The notes under the pieces are model-generated. The model had not been told where the DNA came from. It saw only the letters and a list, made by a program, of their open reading frames with translations, and ran no database searches. Positions 8,944 to 17,207 of a stretch of 64,000 nt of DNA are shown piece after piece. A program made the translations under genes and the position numbers. The stretch comes from Caulobacter sp. NIBR2454 (GTDB lineage Bacteria; Pseudomonadota; Alphaproteobacteria; Caulobacterales; Caulobacteraceae), in contig NZ_CP114871.1 in the NCBI RefSeq assembly GCF_027474405.1, positions 3,543,001 through 3,607,000 of the forward strand. Reading direction: 5' to 3'. The first letter of the stretch is position 1, and every line of letters starts with the position of its first letter.

Positions 8944-11541
8944 TCAGGGCCTGGACGATGGCGCCAAGTGATTTGCGAAGAACAAGCTGTTGATCAGCAG
9001 CCGTTCGGTTCCAAGCCAGTATTTCCGGTGCGCCGGGTCGTCTGCGAACAGCACCACGTTGCCCTCCCCAAGTCGTGCGACTTGGGCCCAGACTGATCCA
9101 GCAGCCTGCTTACGCAGCGCTTCGGGAAGATAGCCATTGACCGTCGGTTGGGCGTCGATGCGCACCACGTTGGAGAATGGGTCGGCCACGGGCGTGAGGG
9201 TGACGTCGGACTCCTTGTTCACGAACAGGGCCCGTTGGGTAAGACCAAACGCCAACGGATGGCTGATGTCGGCGTCGGCGGAGAGCGCATTGCCGGAGCT
9301 TCGCTTTTCAGCCAGCGCGTCGCGGCGCTGAGCGAAATCCTGGCGGGGCTCGGCGTCGGGCGTAATTGGGTCGGCGGCCTTGCCGGGCGCGCCGGTCAGC
9401 CCCTTAGCTACGGCCCATTTTGAAGCCGTACCAAACGTGACTAAGGAGCCGCCCCCTTGCACCCAGCGGCGCAGGGCGGCGACTGTGTCATCGCTCCAGT
9501 CGTCATAGCGGCCTCCCGCCAGCACGATGCTGTTGTAGCCGCCAAGCGGCACACGCCGCAGCTGGTTCGGATCAAGACGCGTCGCCGGCCAGCCTAGCCG
9601 TTCACTAAGGGAGAACCAGGTCGAGCCGATTTCAGTCGCATTGACGCCCTCGCCCATAACCAGAGCGATCTTGGGCGCGCGCAGCGGCCGGATGCTTTCG
9701 CTGCCCAGATCGACCCCGGACAGGCTCCGGCCTGACGCCAGGCTGTGGGCGACGACGCCCGCCTCACGCGCGGCCTTGTCGATGATCGCCCGCACTTGCT
9801 CGCCGCTGATTGGTTGACCCACGACAGGAATGACGATGGACCCGCGCCCGAACGCGGTCTGGCCGCCTTGGGTGCTGGCCGAAAACGGCTCGAAGGCGGC
9901 GCGCGCGCGCAGGCCCCTTTGCAGAACGGCGGCCAGAACCTTGGGCGCATTGAGATCGCGCCAATCGACGGCATAGGCGTACGCCGTCTCCGTTCCGATG
10001 ACCCCGCCATTCGCGACCGGCGGCTCCGTCAACGCCGCGCCGAGCGAGGGGACGCGCGAGACCCGTCCCACCGACAGGCCGTAGGCCGGCGCGATCGCGT
10101 AGGAGGTGCTCCCGTAGACGCCCCCCTTGGTCTGCGGCGTCGGTTCGAAGATCGAGTGGATCAGGCGAAATTGCGGTTGGGCCGAAGGCACCACCCAGGC
10201 GCTGCCAGGCGCGTAGTTTCTCCCGTCGATGGAGACCGGGGACGCCAGGGCATGCACCCGGATCTTGTGTTGCAAGAGAAGGTCCAGCGTCTGCCGCGAA
10301 AGGCCGGGATCGGCGGGATCGCCAAACACGAAGGCGGCGTGGCGGTACTTGCGCCCTTCCTCAACCGCTGAGCGGAAAGTCTCGCGCTGCAGGCTGAATA
10401 GCCCCGCCCGCTCGGCCACCGCGCCACGGATCGAGGCGATGCCGGTGGCGACCTGATTGCGGATGGTGAAGGCGAACTCCACGCGCCCGGCGGCGGTCTC
10501 CTGCACAAGGCCGCGGGAACTGGCCTGTTCGACCGTCACCCCGACGCCACCGTGGAAATCGGGATAGGTTGAGCCGTAGACAGCCGAGAAATTGTCGTAG
10601 TTCTCGCCGGTGTAATAGAGCGAGCCCAGGTCATCGAGGGCCTTGGCGTGGTAGCGGGCCAACACCCTGTTGAAGTCATAGGAAGCCTTCGGAAGCAACG
10701 GGCTTTCCATGCTCTCTGGCGAGGGCTCGAAGTAGTATGTGCTGCCCGACCCCATCTCGTGGAAGTCGATCTGTACATTGGGCAGCCAGCGGTGGAAGAT
10801 CTCCAGCTTGGCGCGGGTCTCCTTCTGGGTGACGGCCAGCCAGTCGCGATTGAGGTCCGTGAAATAGTGGTTGGTCCGGCCGGCGGGGAAGGGCTCGACA
10901 TGCTCCTTGTCGAACGGGTCGGCGACCGGCGGGTTATTCTTCCAGGCATTGTGCCAATTGGCGGCCCGGTCGCGCCCGTCCGGGTTCTGAGCCGGATCGA
11001 TGACGATCACCGCCTTGTCGAGCCAGTCCTGCACTTCGGCGGAACGTCCGGCCGCAAGGTAGTAGGCGGTGAGCAGCGCCGCCTCCCCGCTCGAGGTCTC
11101 GTTGCCATGGACGCCGTAATAGAGGCCGACAACCACGGGGGTGCGGGCTGGGTCCGGCGTGGGGGCGGATGGATCGGCCACCGCGGCGTGGGCTCTTTGA
11201 AGTTCATCTAGCCGCCCGTGGTTGGCGGCCGAGGTGACGATCACCGACAGCAGGGGGCGGCCCTCATAGGTGCGCCCGATCTCATCAACACGGATTCTGT
11301 CCGACAGCAGGTCCAGTTCCTTGAGGTAGGCCGCCACCTGGTCATGGCGCGTGTAATGCGAGCCGATCGGGTAACCGAGGAAAGCCTCTGGCGAGGGGAT
11401 GGACGGGTCGAAGTCGGCCGCGGCGGCTTGCGGGAAGAAGTACGTGGTTTGCGCCACGGCCACTTGGGGCGACGATGCAAGCACGGCGGCGGCGAGGAGC
11501 GCCGCAGGGGCGGCGTTCCGGAGCCAGGTCTTCAGCGACAT
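8944..11541 (-). CDS. Exported M14 zinc carboxypeptidase-like protein
   Basis: An 865-residue protein with a signal peptide (residues 1-30, ending VAVA-Q). The M14 catalytic domain spans about residues 60-370. The first zinc motif is HGNE (H145, E148), the third ligand is H261 in IDFHEMGSG, and the likely catalytic glutamate is E338 in VTVEQASSRG. NPDGRDR fits the substrate-carboxylate site. The remaining 450 or so residues form an extra beta-rich region including a segment resembling a class-I-glutamine-amidotransferase-like fold (IVLAGGRYDDWSDDTVAALRRW), as in other large Gram-negative M14 proteins. It lies 31 bases after a TonB-dependent receptor gene, so both are probably cotranscribed: periplasmic trimming of peptides that the receptor imports. 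Confidence 0.9.
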   Translation of the reverse strand: MSLKTWLRNAAPAALLAAAVLASSPQVAVAQTTYFFPQAAAADFDPSIPSPEAFLGYPIGSHYTRHDQVAAYLKELDLLSDRIRVDEIGRTYEGRPLLSVIVTSAANHGRLDELQRAHAAVADPSAPTPDPARTPVVVGLYYGVHGNETSSGEAALLTAYYLAAGRSAEVQDWLDKAVIVIDPAQNPDGRDRAANWHNAWKNNPPVADPFDKEHVEPFPAGRTNHYFTDLNRDWLAVTQKETRAKLEIFHRWLPNVQIDFHEMGSGSTYYFEPSPESMESPLLPKASYDFNRVLARYHAKALDDLGSLYYTGENYDNFSAVYGSTYPDFHGGVGVTVEQASSRGLVQETAAGRVEFAFTIRNQVATGIASIRGAVAERAGLFSLQRETFRSAVEEGRKYRHAAFVFGDPADPGLSRQTLDLLLQHKIRVHALASPVSIDGRNYAPGSAWVVPSAQPQFRLIHSIFEPTPQTKGGVYGSTSYAIAPAYGLSVGRVSRVPSLGAALTEPPVANGGVIGTETAYAYAVDWRDLNAPKVLAAVLQRGLRARAAFEPFSASTQGGQTAFGRGSIVIPVVGQPISGEQVRAIIDKAAREAGVVAHSLASGRSLSGVDLGSESIRPLRAPKIALVMGEGVNATEIGSTWFSLSERLGWPATRLDPNQLRRVPLGGYNSIVLAGGRYDDWSDDTVAALRRWVQGGGSLVTFGTASKWAVAKGLTGAPGKAADPITPDAEPRQDFAQRRDALAEKRSSGNALSADADISHPLAFGLTQRALFVNKESDVTLTPVADPFSNVVRIDAQPTVNGYLPEALRKQAAGSVWAQVARLGEGNVVLFADDPAHRKYWLGTERLLINSLFFANHLAPSSRP

Positions 11542-11572
11542 AGGTTCTATCCGAGAAAGAAATGATGAGAGC

Positions 11573-14200
11573 TTAGAGACGATAGTCGAAACCGATCTGG
11601 AAATAGCGTCCGCGCAGATCGTACTGGCTGAAGTCGTACGGCGCGCGAATGCCTGGGAAGTTGGCGTCGTACGGCGGCTTCTCGCCGAAGAGGTTCTCGA
11701 CCTTGGCGTAGAAGGTCACCTTCTCCACGCCCGACCATCCGACATAGAGGTCAAATTGATTGTAGTCATCGACTCGGCTCTGTCCCGCAACCGTCGGGAT
11801 GAGGTCGTAACCGCTGGTGTGGTACCAGGTTACGTTGGCGTCCAGGTCGGCGAAGTTCCAGCCGAGGCGCGTGGTGGCCTTGTCGGCCGGCAAAGTGGCG
11901 CCCCGGTTGTTGCCGGCATAGTTGATCAGAGGCCCCCCAACCGCCGCTGGACGCCGGTAGTCGATGACATGGGTGTAGGCGCTTGAAAGGGAGAAATCCC
12001 CGAACCGCTCGGTCTGAAGCCGCTGACTGAGCTCGACGTCGAAGCCCGACGTTCTGAGCTCGGTGAGGTTCTGGTAGCGGTTGTAGACGGCCACAAGCTT
12101 GCCGCGGGCGTCGCGGATCACGTCAGCGGGATTGTTGGTCTGGACGATGGTGGTGGTGTTGTTGGTGCCGATCAGGTTGTCCAGCTCGATCCGGTACCAA
12201 TCGATGCTCAGCACGGTGTTGCGGCGCGGCGTCACGACGAGGCCTAGGTTGTAGGATTTGGTGCGCTCCGGCTCAAGGTTGGTGTTCCCGACAGTGAAAA
12301 AGGTCGGGCTCTGACGCGAGCCGCGGATATCGGGATCATAAGGATCGACCACGGTGCCGTAGGAGATGTTGGTCGACGCCGAGTTCTCTGACAGAGATGG
12401 AGCCCGAAACCCCTTCGAAGCCGACGCCCGGACCGTCAGGATATCGAGCGGCCGCCAACGCAACCCGGCCTTTGGCGAAAAGGCGCTGCCAAAATCGCTA
12501 TAGTGGTCGCCCCGTCCGGCGAGCTGAAGCTCCAAGTTCGACAGGATCGGAAGATTGAGCTCGGCATAGCCGGCGACAACCTCCCGCTCGCCGTCCACGG
12601 CGGCGATGGCCGGGCGGATTTGTAGCCCCGCATCGATCTGCCACGGATTTTTGGAGACAAGGCTTTCCTTGCGATACTCTATGCCCGCGGCGTAGCTGAT
12701 CGGCCCGGCCGGCAATTCGAAGAGCTCACCGGAAAACTTGAAGTCGGCGCCGTAAAGCTCAGACTTGGCGGGGCGCACCGTGCTCAGGCGAATGCCATCA
12801 AGCACGGCTGTCGGCGTTGCGCCGGGTTCGTGCAGATTCAGGCTGCCGTTCGCCAGAGCGGCGGCCAGGCTCCAGCGGTTGGCGAAGCCGGCCGCCACTG
12901 TCTCGCGTTCGTCGCTGGCTGAGGCGAAGGCGGCGAACTCCCATTCGATCCGGCCGCCGTCCCCACGCACCCCGGCCAAGGCGCGATAGGCCTTGGAGAT
13001 GTTGGTCTTGAGCGACTGGCCGAGGTCAAAGAAGGTGTATTCGATCTGCGTCGGCGTCCCATAGGGATTGTAAGGGCTGTTGGCCGGCAGGAGATTTGAA
13101 ACTGGCTCGGCCAGACCTGTATTGGCGTTCAGCGCGAAGCGCCCGCCCTCCAGCGTGAAATATGGGCTCGAGCCGAAGATGGAGGCCCCCTTGATGTAGC
13201 TATAGATGACCTCGCCGAAAGCCTCGACGTTCGGGGACAGCCGAGCAGTCCCGTGAAGATAGGCCTGATAGCGATCGGTCGAAGGGATGAGCGTGGTGTA
13301 GGGCGCCAGATTGATGGCGCAGGTATTGCCGGCGAGGCCGTCGATCGGCGCGCTCGCCGTCAGCAGCATGCCCTCCGGGCAGCGACCCGCAGAGTCCACC
13401 AGGGGTACGGACGCTCCGTTTACAAGAAAGCGGGCCCCTTTGGCGCTCCAGCCGTTCCATCGACCACCTGGCCGGCCTGAGTAGATGCCGGAGTCGGTCA
13501 ACTCGCGTTGATCCTGGTCCAGACGCTCGCGCTCATAGGCTTCGGCGCTGAAAAGGATGTTCCATCCGTCATCGTCAATATCGCCAAAGCCCGCGACAAG
13601 CTTGCCGCGCCAAGTGTCGAGACCCCCTTCACCCGACGTCCCGTAGCTGGCGCCGCCCTCCACGCCTTGGAAGTTCTGGCGGGTGATGATGTTGACGACC
13701 CCCGCCACGGCGTCCGAGCCGTAGACGGCCGAGGCGCCGTCCTTCAGCACCTCCATCCGCTGCACCGCGTTCAGCGGGAGGGCGTTCAGATTGACGAAGG
13801 TGTCGGACAGTCCGTTGGATGGAAAACCGTAGTTGGCGACCCGCCGCCCGTTCAGGAGCACCAGGGTGTTCTTCTGCGACAGGCCCCGAAGGCCGATGCC
13901 GGCCGAACCGGACGCCCAGCCGCTGTTGCTGGTCTCATTGGTGGAGTTGCCCGTGTTGGCCGAGATCGAACGCAGAAGGTCGGCGACGGTGACCTTGCCG
14001 GAGGTCTGAACCTCTTCTTGGCCGATGACTTGGACAGGGTTGAAGCCCTGCGCACGGGCGCTGCGGATATTGGTGCCCGTAATCACCAACTCCTCAACTT
14101 CGGCCGCGCCTCCGCCGCCTGATGCGCCCTGTGCATGAACGAGAGCTGGCACACTTGCGGACGCCAGAGCGGCCAAGACCGCGATGGTGATTTTCGACAT
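11573..14200 (-). CDS. TonB-dependent outer-membrane receptor
   Basis: An 875-residue TonB-dependent receptor with a signal peptide (residues 1-23, ending VHA-Q), a TonB-box-like EELVITGTNI, and a plug domain containing LNGRRVANYGFP, NLNALPLNAVQRMEVLKDGASAVYGSD and VVNIITR. A 22-strand barrel ends in an aromatic-rich strand YFQIGFDYRL. The substrate is unknown. The peptidase gene downstream suggests a peptide or peptide-containing siderophore, and a TauD-like dioxygenase gene is divergent from it. This call rests on clear family features, but ligand assignment is guesswork. Confidence 0.95.
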   Translation of the reverse strand: MSKITIAVLAALASASVPALVHAQGASGGGGAAEVEELVITGTNIRSARAQGFNPVQVIGQEEVQTSGKVTVADLLRSISANTGNSTNETSNSGWASGSAGIGLRGLSQKNTLVLLNGRRVANYGFPSNGLSDTFVNLNALPLNAVQRMEVLKDGASAVYGSDAVAGVVNIITRQNFQGVEGGASYGTSGEGGLDTWRGKLVAGFGDIDDDGWNILFSAEAYERERLDQDQRELTDSGIYSGRPGGRWNGWSAKGARFLVNGASVPLVDSAGRCPEGMLLTASAPIDGLAGNTCAINLAPYTTLIPSTDRYQAYLHGTARLSPNVEAFGEVIYSYIKGASIFGSSPYFTLEGGRFALNANTGLAEPVSNLLPANSPYNPYGTPTQIEYTFFDLGQSLKTNISKAYRALAGVRGDGGRIEWEFAAFASASDERETVAAGFANRWSLAAALANGSLNLHEPGATPTAVLDGIRLSTVRPAKSELYGADFKFSGELFELPAGPISYAAGIEYRKESLVSKNPWQIDAGLQIRPAIAAVDGEREVVAGYAELNLPILSNLELQLAGRGDHYSDFGSAFSPKAGLRWRPLDILTVRASASKGFRAPSLSENSASTNISYGTVVDPYDPDIRGSRQSPTFFTVGNTNLEPERTKSYNLGLVVTPRRNTVLSIDWYRIELDNLIGTNNTTTIVQTNNPADVIRDARGKLVAVYNRYQNLTELRTSGFDVELSQRLQTERFGDFSLSSAYTHVIDYRRPAAVGGPLINYAGNNRGATLPADKATTRLGWNFADLDANVTWYHTSGYDLIPTVAGQSRVDDYNQFDLYVGWSGVEKVTFYAKVENLFGEKPPYDANFPGIRAPYDFSQYDLRGRYFQIGFDYRL

Positions 14201-14543
14201 GGATGATCCCCACTTAAATCAGACTAGTTTTGTAGGAATTAAATGCGAGGAGGGATTGGCCTAAGCCAGAAAATCTATCCCAGTGTTAAGTGGGGGCGCG
14301 AGCGCTGGCTCCTATCTTCATTGAACAGAAGACTACAATCGGGCGCTAAAGCGCCTAATCAAGGAGCTAGAAAAACTGCAAAGATCAATTCCTATTTGTT
14401 GAGTAGGGTTTCGCCGTAGACGGCGTCCCTCCCCTTCGTCGTCCGATACGGCCGAGCGCGGATCGACGACATCGGCGATCCGCGCGAAGCTGCACAGAGC
14501 GTCGTCACTGAGCACCGTAGTCCTCACTGAAAAGGAGGCGTGC
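14201..14543. promoter_or_regulatory. Divergent control region between TonB receptor and dioxygenase genes
   Basis: These 343 bases contain no convincing gene. The left part is locally AT-rich and should hold the receptor promoter. Three palindromes are visible: GGCGCTAAAGCGCC (14342-14355), CGCCGTAGACGGCG (14412-14425), and a 10-bp inverted repeat GCGCGGATCG/CGATCCGCGC with a 10-base spacer (14456-14485). The first two share a 6-2-6 layout. The last ends 58 bases before the dioxygenase start. They are candidate operator sites; no regulator gene is adjacent. Confidence 0.5.
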
Positions 14544-15434
14544 ATGAACGCCATCACTGACCGCAAACGTTTCGAGACCGAAGTCATTGAGGGTCTCACC
14601 TTCACCCCCGCCGGACCGCTTCTCGGCGCTGAAGTCACCGGGGTGGATTTGAGACAGGAGTTGTCGGCCACGGAGGCCGCCGCCATCCGCGGAGCGCTCA
14701 CCCGCTACAAGGTTCTATTCTTTCGCGACCAGGACATCAGTCACGACGACCATATCCGATTTGGTCGCTACTTCGGCGATCTGGAGGGCCACCCGGTCAC
14801 CGCGACCGTGCCCGGCTATCCTGAGATCCTGCACATCGAGGCTGCGGATGGTCTTAAGATCACCGAACAGCTTCTCCCCATCGCCCGCCCAGCCAACAAG
14901 TGGCACACCGATGTGACCTTTCGGGAGAGGCCATCCTTCGGGGGCATCTTGCGCGGACGCTTGCTGCCGCCCCTGGGCGGAGACACCATTTTCGCTGACA
15001 CGAACGCGGTCTACGAAGACCTGCCCACATCGGTGAAGGAGAAGATCAGCCGCCTGAAGGCTGAGCACGACATCCTTCAGAGCTTCGGCTATCGGGTCCG
15101 CGAGGAGCGGCGCGAACAGCTAAGCCGAGAGTATCCGCCTCGCGCACACCCCGTGGTCCGCACCCATCCGGAGACGGGGGAGAAGCACCTGTTCGTCAAC
15201 CCCGTCTTCACGACCCGTATCCTGGGTCTGGACGAGGACGAAGGCCGCGAACTCCTGACTTACCTCACCGACCGGGTAAAGGCCCCCGAGTATCAGGTCC
15301 GCTTCCGCTGGAGCCAGAACGCCATCGTCTTTTGGGACAACCGCGCGACACAACACTACGCGGTGCTCGACTACTTCCCGCACGACCGGATCGTCGAGAG
15401 AGTCACCGTGGTCGGGACAGACATCCCATTTTGA
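14544..15434 (+). CDS. TauD/TfdA-family Fe(II)/2-oxoglutarate dioxygenase
   Basis: A 296-residue cytosolic dioxygenase that should couple 2-oxoglutarate decarboxylation to substrate hydroxylation, often releasing sulfite, sulfate or an aldehyde. The iron facial triad is H121 and D123 (KWHTDVTF) plus H271 (DNRATQHYAV). The C-terminal arginines after FPHD are placed to bind 2-oxoglutarate. AAAGGAGG stands eight bases before the ATG. The family includes taurine, alkylsulfate and aryloxyalkanoate dioxygenases, and the substrate cannot be chosen from sequence. Divergent transcription from a TonB receptor-peptidase operon suggests that it acts on an imported compound. Confidence 0.9.
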   Translation: MNAITDRKRFETEVIEGLTFTPAGPLLGAEVTGVDLRQELSATEAAAIRGALTRYKVLFFRDQDISHDDHIRFGRYFGDLEGHPVTATVPGYPEILHIEAADGLKITEQLLPIARPANKWHTDVTFRERPSFGGILRGRLLPPLGGDTIFADTNAVYEDLPTSVKEKISRLKAEHDILQSFGYRVREERREQLSREYPPRAHPVVRTHPETGEKHLFVNPVFTTRILGLDEDEGRELLTYLTDRVKAPEYQVRFRWSQNAIVFWDNRATQHYAVLDYFPHDRIVERVTVVGTDIPF

Positions 15435-15524
15435 TTTTGCACTGAATTGGCTGCCGCCCTGAGCGAGAGAGCGGAGCGCGTCACCACATCCGGATTCGCG
15501 GTCCGCGACGCGGCGACAAGAAAG

Positions 15525-15549
15525 CGCCCCGGCCTGAAAGACCGGGGCG
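15525..15549 (-). terminator. Terminator of the OmpA-like lipoprotein gene
   Basis: Read on the minus strand, an 8-bp stem CGCCCCGG/CCGGGGCG with a 9-base loop is followed by CTTTCTTGTC, a T-rich tail. It lies about 80 bases past the lipoprotein stop and could also stop the convergent dioxygenase transcript. Confidence 0.7.
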
Positions 15550-15630
15550 AAAGTCGCAATCTCTTGGGGGACACTGCTGAACTAGCTCAGCCATAACGAA
15601 GCTGGGCCGTTCAGGTTCCCGACCGCTTGC

Positions 15631-16302
15631 TCACCCGGTGAAGGGGCGGATCAGCAGCTCGACACGCCGATTGCGCGCGCGACCGTCGGGCGTGCTGTTG
15701 TCGGCGACCGGCTGGCGCGAGCTTACGCCGGCTACATAGAGCCGTTCGCGCATGACGCCGCGTTCGATGAGGTAGGACGCCACTGAAGAGGCGCGGCGCT
15801 CCGACAGCGGCTGGTTGATGGCGTCGCCGCCGCTTGAGTCTGTGTGGCCGACGACATCGACCATGGATTGGTCGTACTGGCGCAGCACATTGGCCACATC
15901 ATCGAGTACGGGCGCAAAACGTCCGTCGATATTGGACTGGTTGGTGGCGAAGGTGACGTCCGAGGGCATCACCAGGATCAGGTTGTCACCCTCACGCCGG
16001 ACACCAACGCCGGAACCCGACAGCTCCGCCTCCATGGCGCGCTGCTGGCGGTCCATATAGTGGCCGATGCCGGCCCCGGCCAAGGCGCCCACGCCGGCGC
16101 CGATCAGGGCGTTCTTGCGCCCCTGCTCGCCGCTGTTGGTGTTGGTCAGGTAGCCGAGCAAAGCGCCGCCTAGGGCGCCGGCGATGGCGCCCGTGCCGGT
16201 GTTGTTGCGCCTTGGAGTGGAGCTGTAGGGATCGGTGGTGGTGCAGGCCCCGGCGAGCAGGGTCGCGATGGCGGCGGTGACGCCGATAAGTTTGCCGCGC
16301 AT
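15631..16302 (-). CDS. OmpA-family lipoprotein with glycine-zipper region
   Basis: A 223-residue envelope protein. A lipoprotein-type leader ends LLAGAC, so the cysteine at about residue 20 is the likely lipidation site, although the -3 residue is Ala rather than Leu. Residues of about 36-85 are Gly/Ala-rich with small-residue spacing (glycine zipper, two hydrophobic stretches). The C-terminal domain from about residue 100 is OmpA-like, with the peptidoglycan-binding signature VVGHTDSSGGDAINQPLSERRA and a conserved NRRVEL. The ATG at 16302 is preferred over a TTG six bases upstream because GGAGAA is well spaced from it. A perfect stress-sigma promoter lies upstream, suggesting induction under envelope or osmotic stress. 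Confidence 0.9.
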   Translation of the reverse strand: MRGKLIGVTAAIATLLAGACTTTDPYSSTPRRNNTGTGAIAGALGGALLGYLTNTNSGEQGRKNALIGAGVGALAGAGIGHYMDRQQRAMEAELSGSGVGVRREGDNLILVMPSDVTFATNQSNIDGRFAPVLDDVANVLRQYDQSMVDVVGHTDSSGGDAINQPLSERRASSVASYLIERGVMRERLYVAGVSSRQPVADNSTPDGRARNRRVELLIRPFTG

Positions 16303-16335
16303 AGCCAAATTCTCCGACTGAATGTCGGAGCTTGA

Positions 16336-16361
16336 AACGTGCGCCTTATGGTGAAGGTTCC
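16336..16361 (-). promoter_or_regulatory. General-stress ECF sigma promoter (GGAAC-N17-CGTT)
   Basis: On the minus strand GGAAC (16361-16357) and CGTT (16339-16336) are separated by exactly 17 bases. This is a full match to the alphaproteobacterial general-stress sigma (SigT/EcfG) consensus. The expected transcription start leaves a leader of about 25 bases before the lipoprotein ATG at 16302. It is a sequence match only. Confidence 0.65.
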
Positions 16362-16387
16362 GGCGATGGCGGGAGGCTGAAATGGAC

Positions 16388-16415
16388 AGGGCCCGGACGT
16401 CGCCGTCCGGGCCCT
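16388..16415 (-). terminator. Terminator downstream of tRNA-Ala
   Basis: A perfect 11-bp stem AGGGCCCGGAC/GTCCGGGCCCT with a 6-base loop begins two bases past the tRNA 3' end on the minus strand. The tail is only weakly T-rich. Confidence 0.7.
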
Positions 16416-16417
16416 AA

Positions 16418-16493
16418 TGGTGGAGCTAAGCGGAGTCGAACCGCTGACCTCTTGAATGCCATTCAAGCGCTCTACCAGCTGAGCTATAGCCCC
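16418..16493 (-). tRNA. tRNA-Ala (anticodon GGC)
   Basis: 76 bases on the minus strand fold as a complete cloverleaf. The acceptor GGGGCTA pairs with TAGCTCC and includes the G3-U70 wobble that marks alanine tRNAs. The D arm has AGCTGGTA, the anticodon stem CTTGA/TCAAG encloses ATGGCAT (anticodon GGC, reading GCC/GCU), and the T arm has AGCGG-TTCGACT-CCGCT. The CCA end is encoded. Confidence 0.98.
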
Positions 16494-16553
16494 AGAACCG
16501 TAAGGTTCTCCCGGCGGGTCTGGTGTGTCCCCCCGAGCGAGGCGCGGAACCTA

Positions 16554-16596
16554 TTCCGGGAGACTTTTTGGATCAAGCCTCCCGGAAAGATTTTTT
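16554..16596 (+). terminator. Hairpin with T6 tail on the plus strand, no plus-strand gene
   Basis: Inverted repeat TTCCGGGAG (16554-16562) and CTCCCGGAA (16579-16587) with a 16-base loop, followed on the plus strand by AGATTTTTT. It sits just after the stop of the minus-strand zinc-ribbon gene, so it may stop that transcript. The T-tract, however, is on the other strand, where I see no gene that would need it. Confidence 0.45.
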
Positions 16597-16608
16597 CGCG
16601 CCTGCTTT

Positions 16609-17082
16609 TTAGCGGTCTTCTTCGTCGCCGGCGCCGGGGATTTCGATGTCGGCGTCTTCGAAGTCTTCTTCCTCGTCCTCGAGGAAGGGCACGTCGTCGG
16701 CTTCTTCTTCAGCCAGGTCTTCGTCCTCGGCGAAATCGACGCCTAGGTCGTCACCACCCGGAGCCACGACGCCGGGTTCGGAGTCGTCGCCGTCATCGGT
16801 TTCCACGACCTCTTCGGCCGCTTCGTCGATTTCCGGGGTCTGATCCACCTCGTCCTCGAAACCGTCCTCGGTCTCGGGTTGCTTGACCTGCGCTTCCTTC
16901 TCGTCGTCGGAATCGTAGTCAGGCGTCACGGCGCGGGCGCGAACCCGGCGGCTGCGGATGGCTTCTTCAGGATCGAACTGCTCGCCGCATTTGGGGCAGG
17001 CAGCCGGGCGCTTGCCCAGGTCATAGAACTTGGATTGGCAGTTCGGGCAGATCTGTTTTGCGCCGAGTTCGGGATTGGCCAA
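16609..17082 (-). CDS. TIGR02300/FYDLN-type zinc-ribbon protein with acidic tail
   Basis: A 157-residue protein. The start is a TTG at 17082 ([11 protein letters not shown]), since family members begin at this point and AGAGGA lies eight bases before it; a longer open frame exists but is not needed. Residues of about 11-35 form a zinc ribbon with C-x-x-C (CPNC), the FYDL motif and a second C-x-x-C (CPKC). The last 100 or so residues are almost entirely Asp/Glu-rich low complexity and are probably disordered. The function of the family is not known. It is divergent from aroA with a 125-base shared promoter region. Confidence 0.85.
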   Translation of the reverse strand: MANPELGAKQICPNCQSKFYDLGKRPAACPKCGEQFDPEEAIRSRRVRARAVTPDYDSDDEKEAQVKQPETEDGFEDEVDQTPEIDEAAEEVVETDDGDDSEPGVVAPGGDDLGVDFAEDEDLAEEEADDVPFLEDEEEDFEDADIEIPGAGDEEDR

Positions 17083-17207
17083 GGAGGCGATCCTCTCAGG
17101 AAGGGCTTGAGCGAAAGCGGCGGCTCCCTTGCCACGCGCGGGGGCCGCTGTCAAAAGCAAACCCCTCTCATATCAATACCTTCACGCAAGCTTTAGGGAA
17201 CCCCGTT

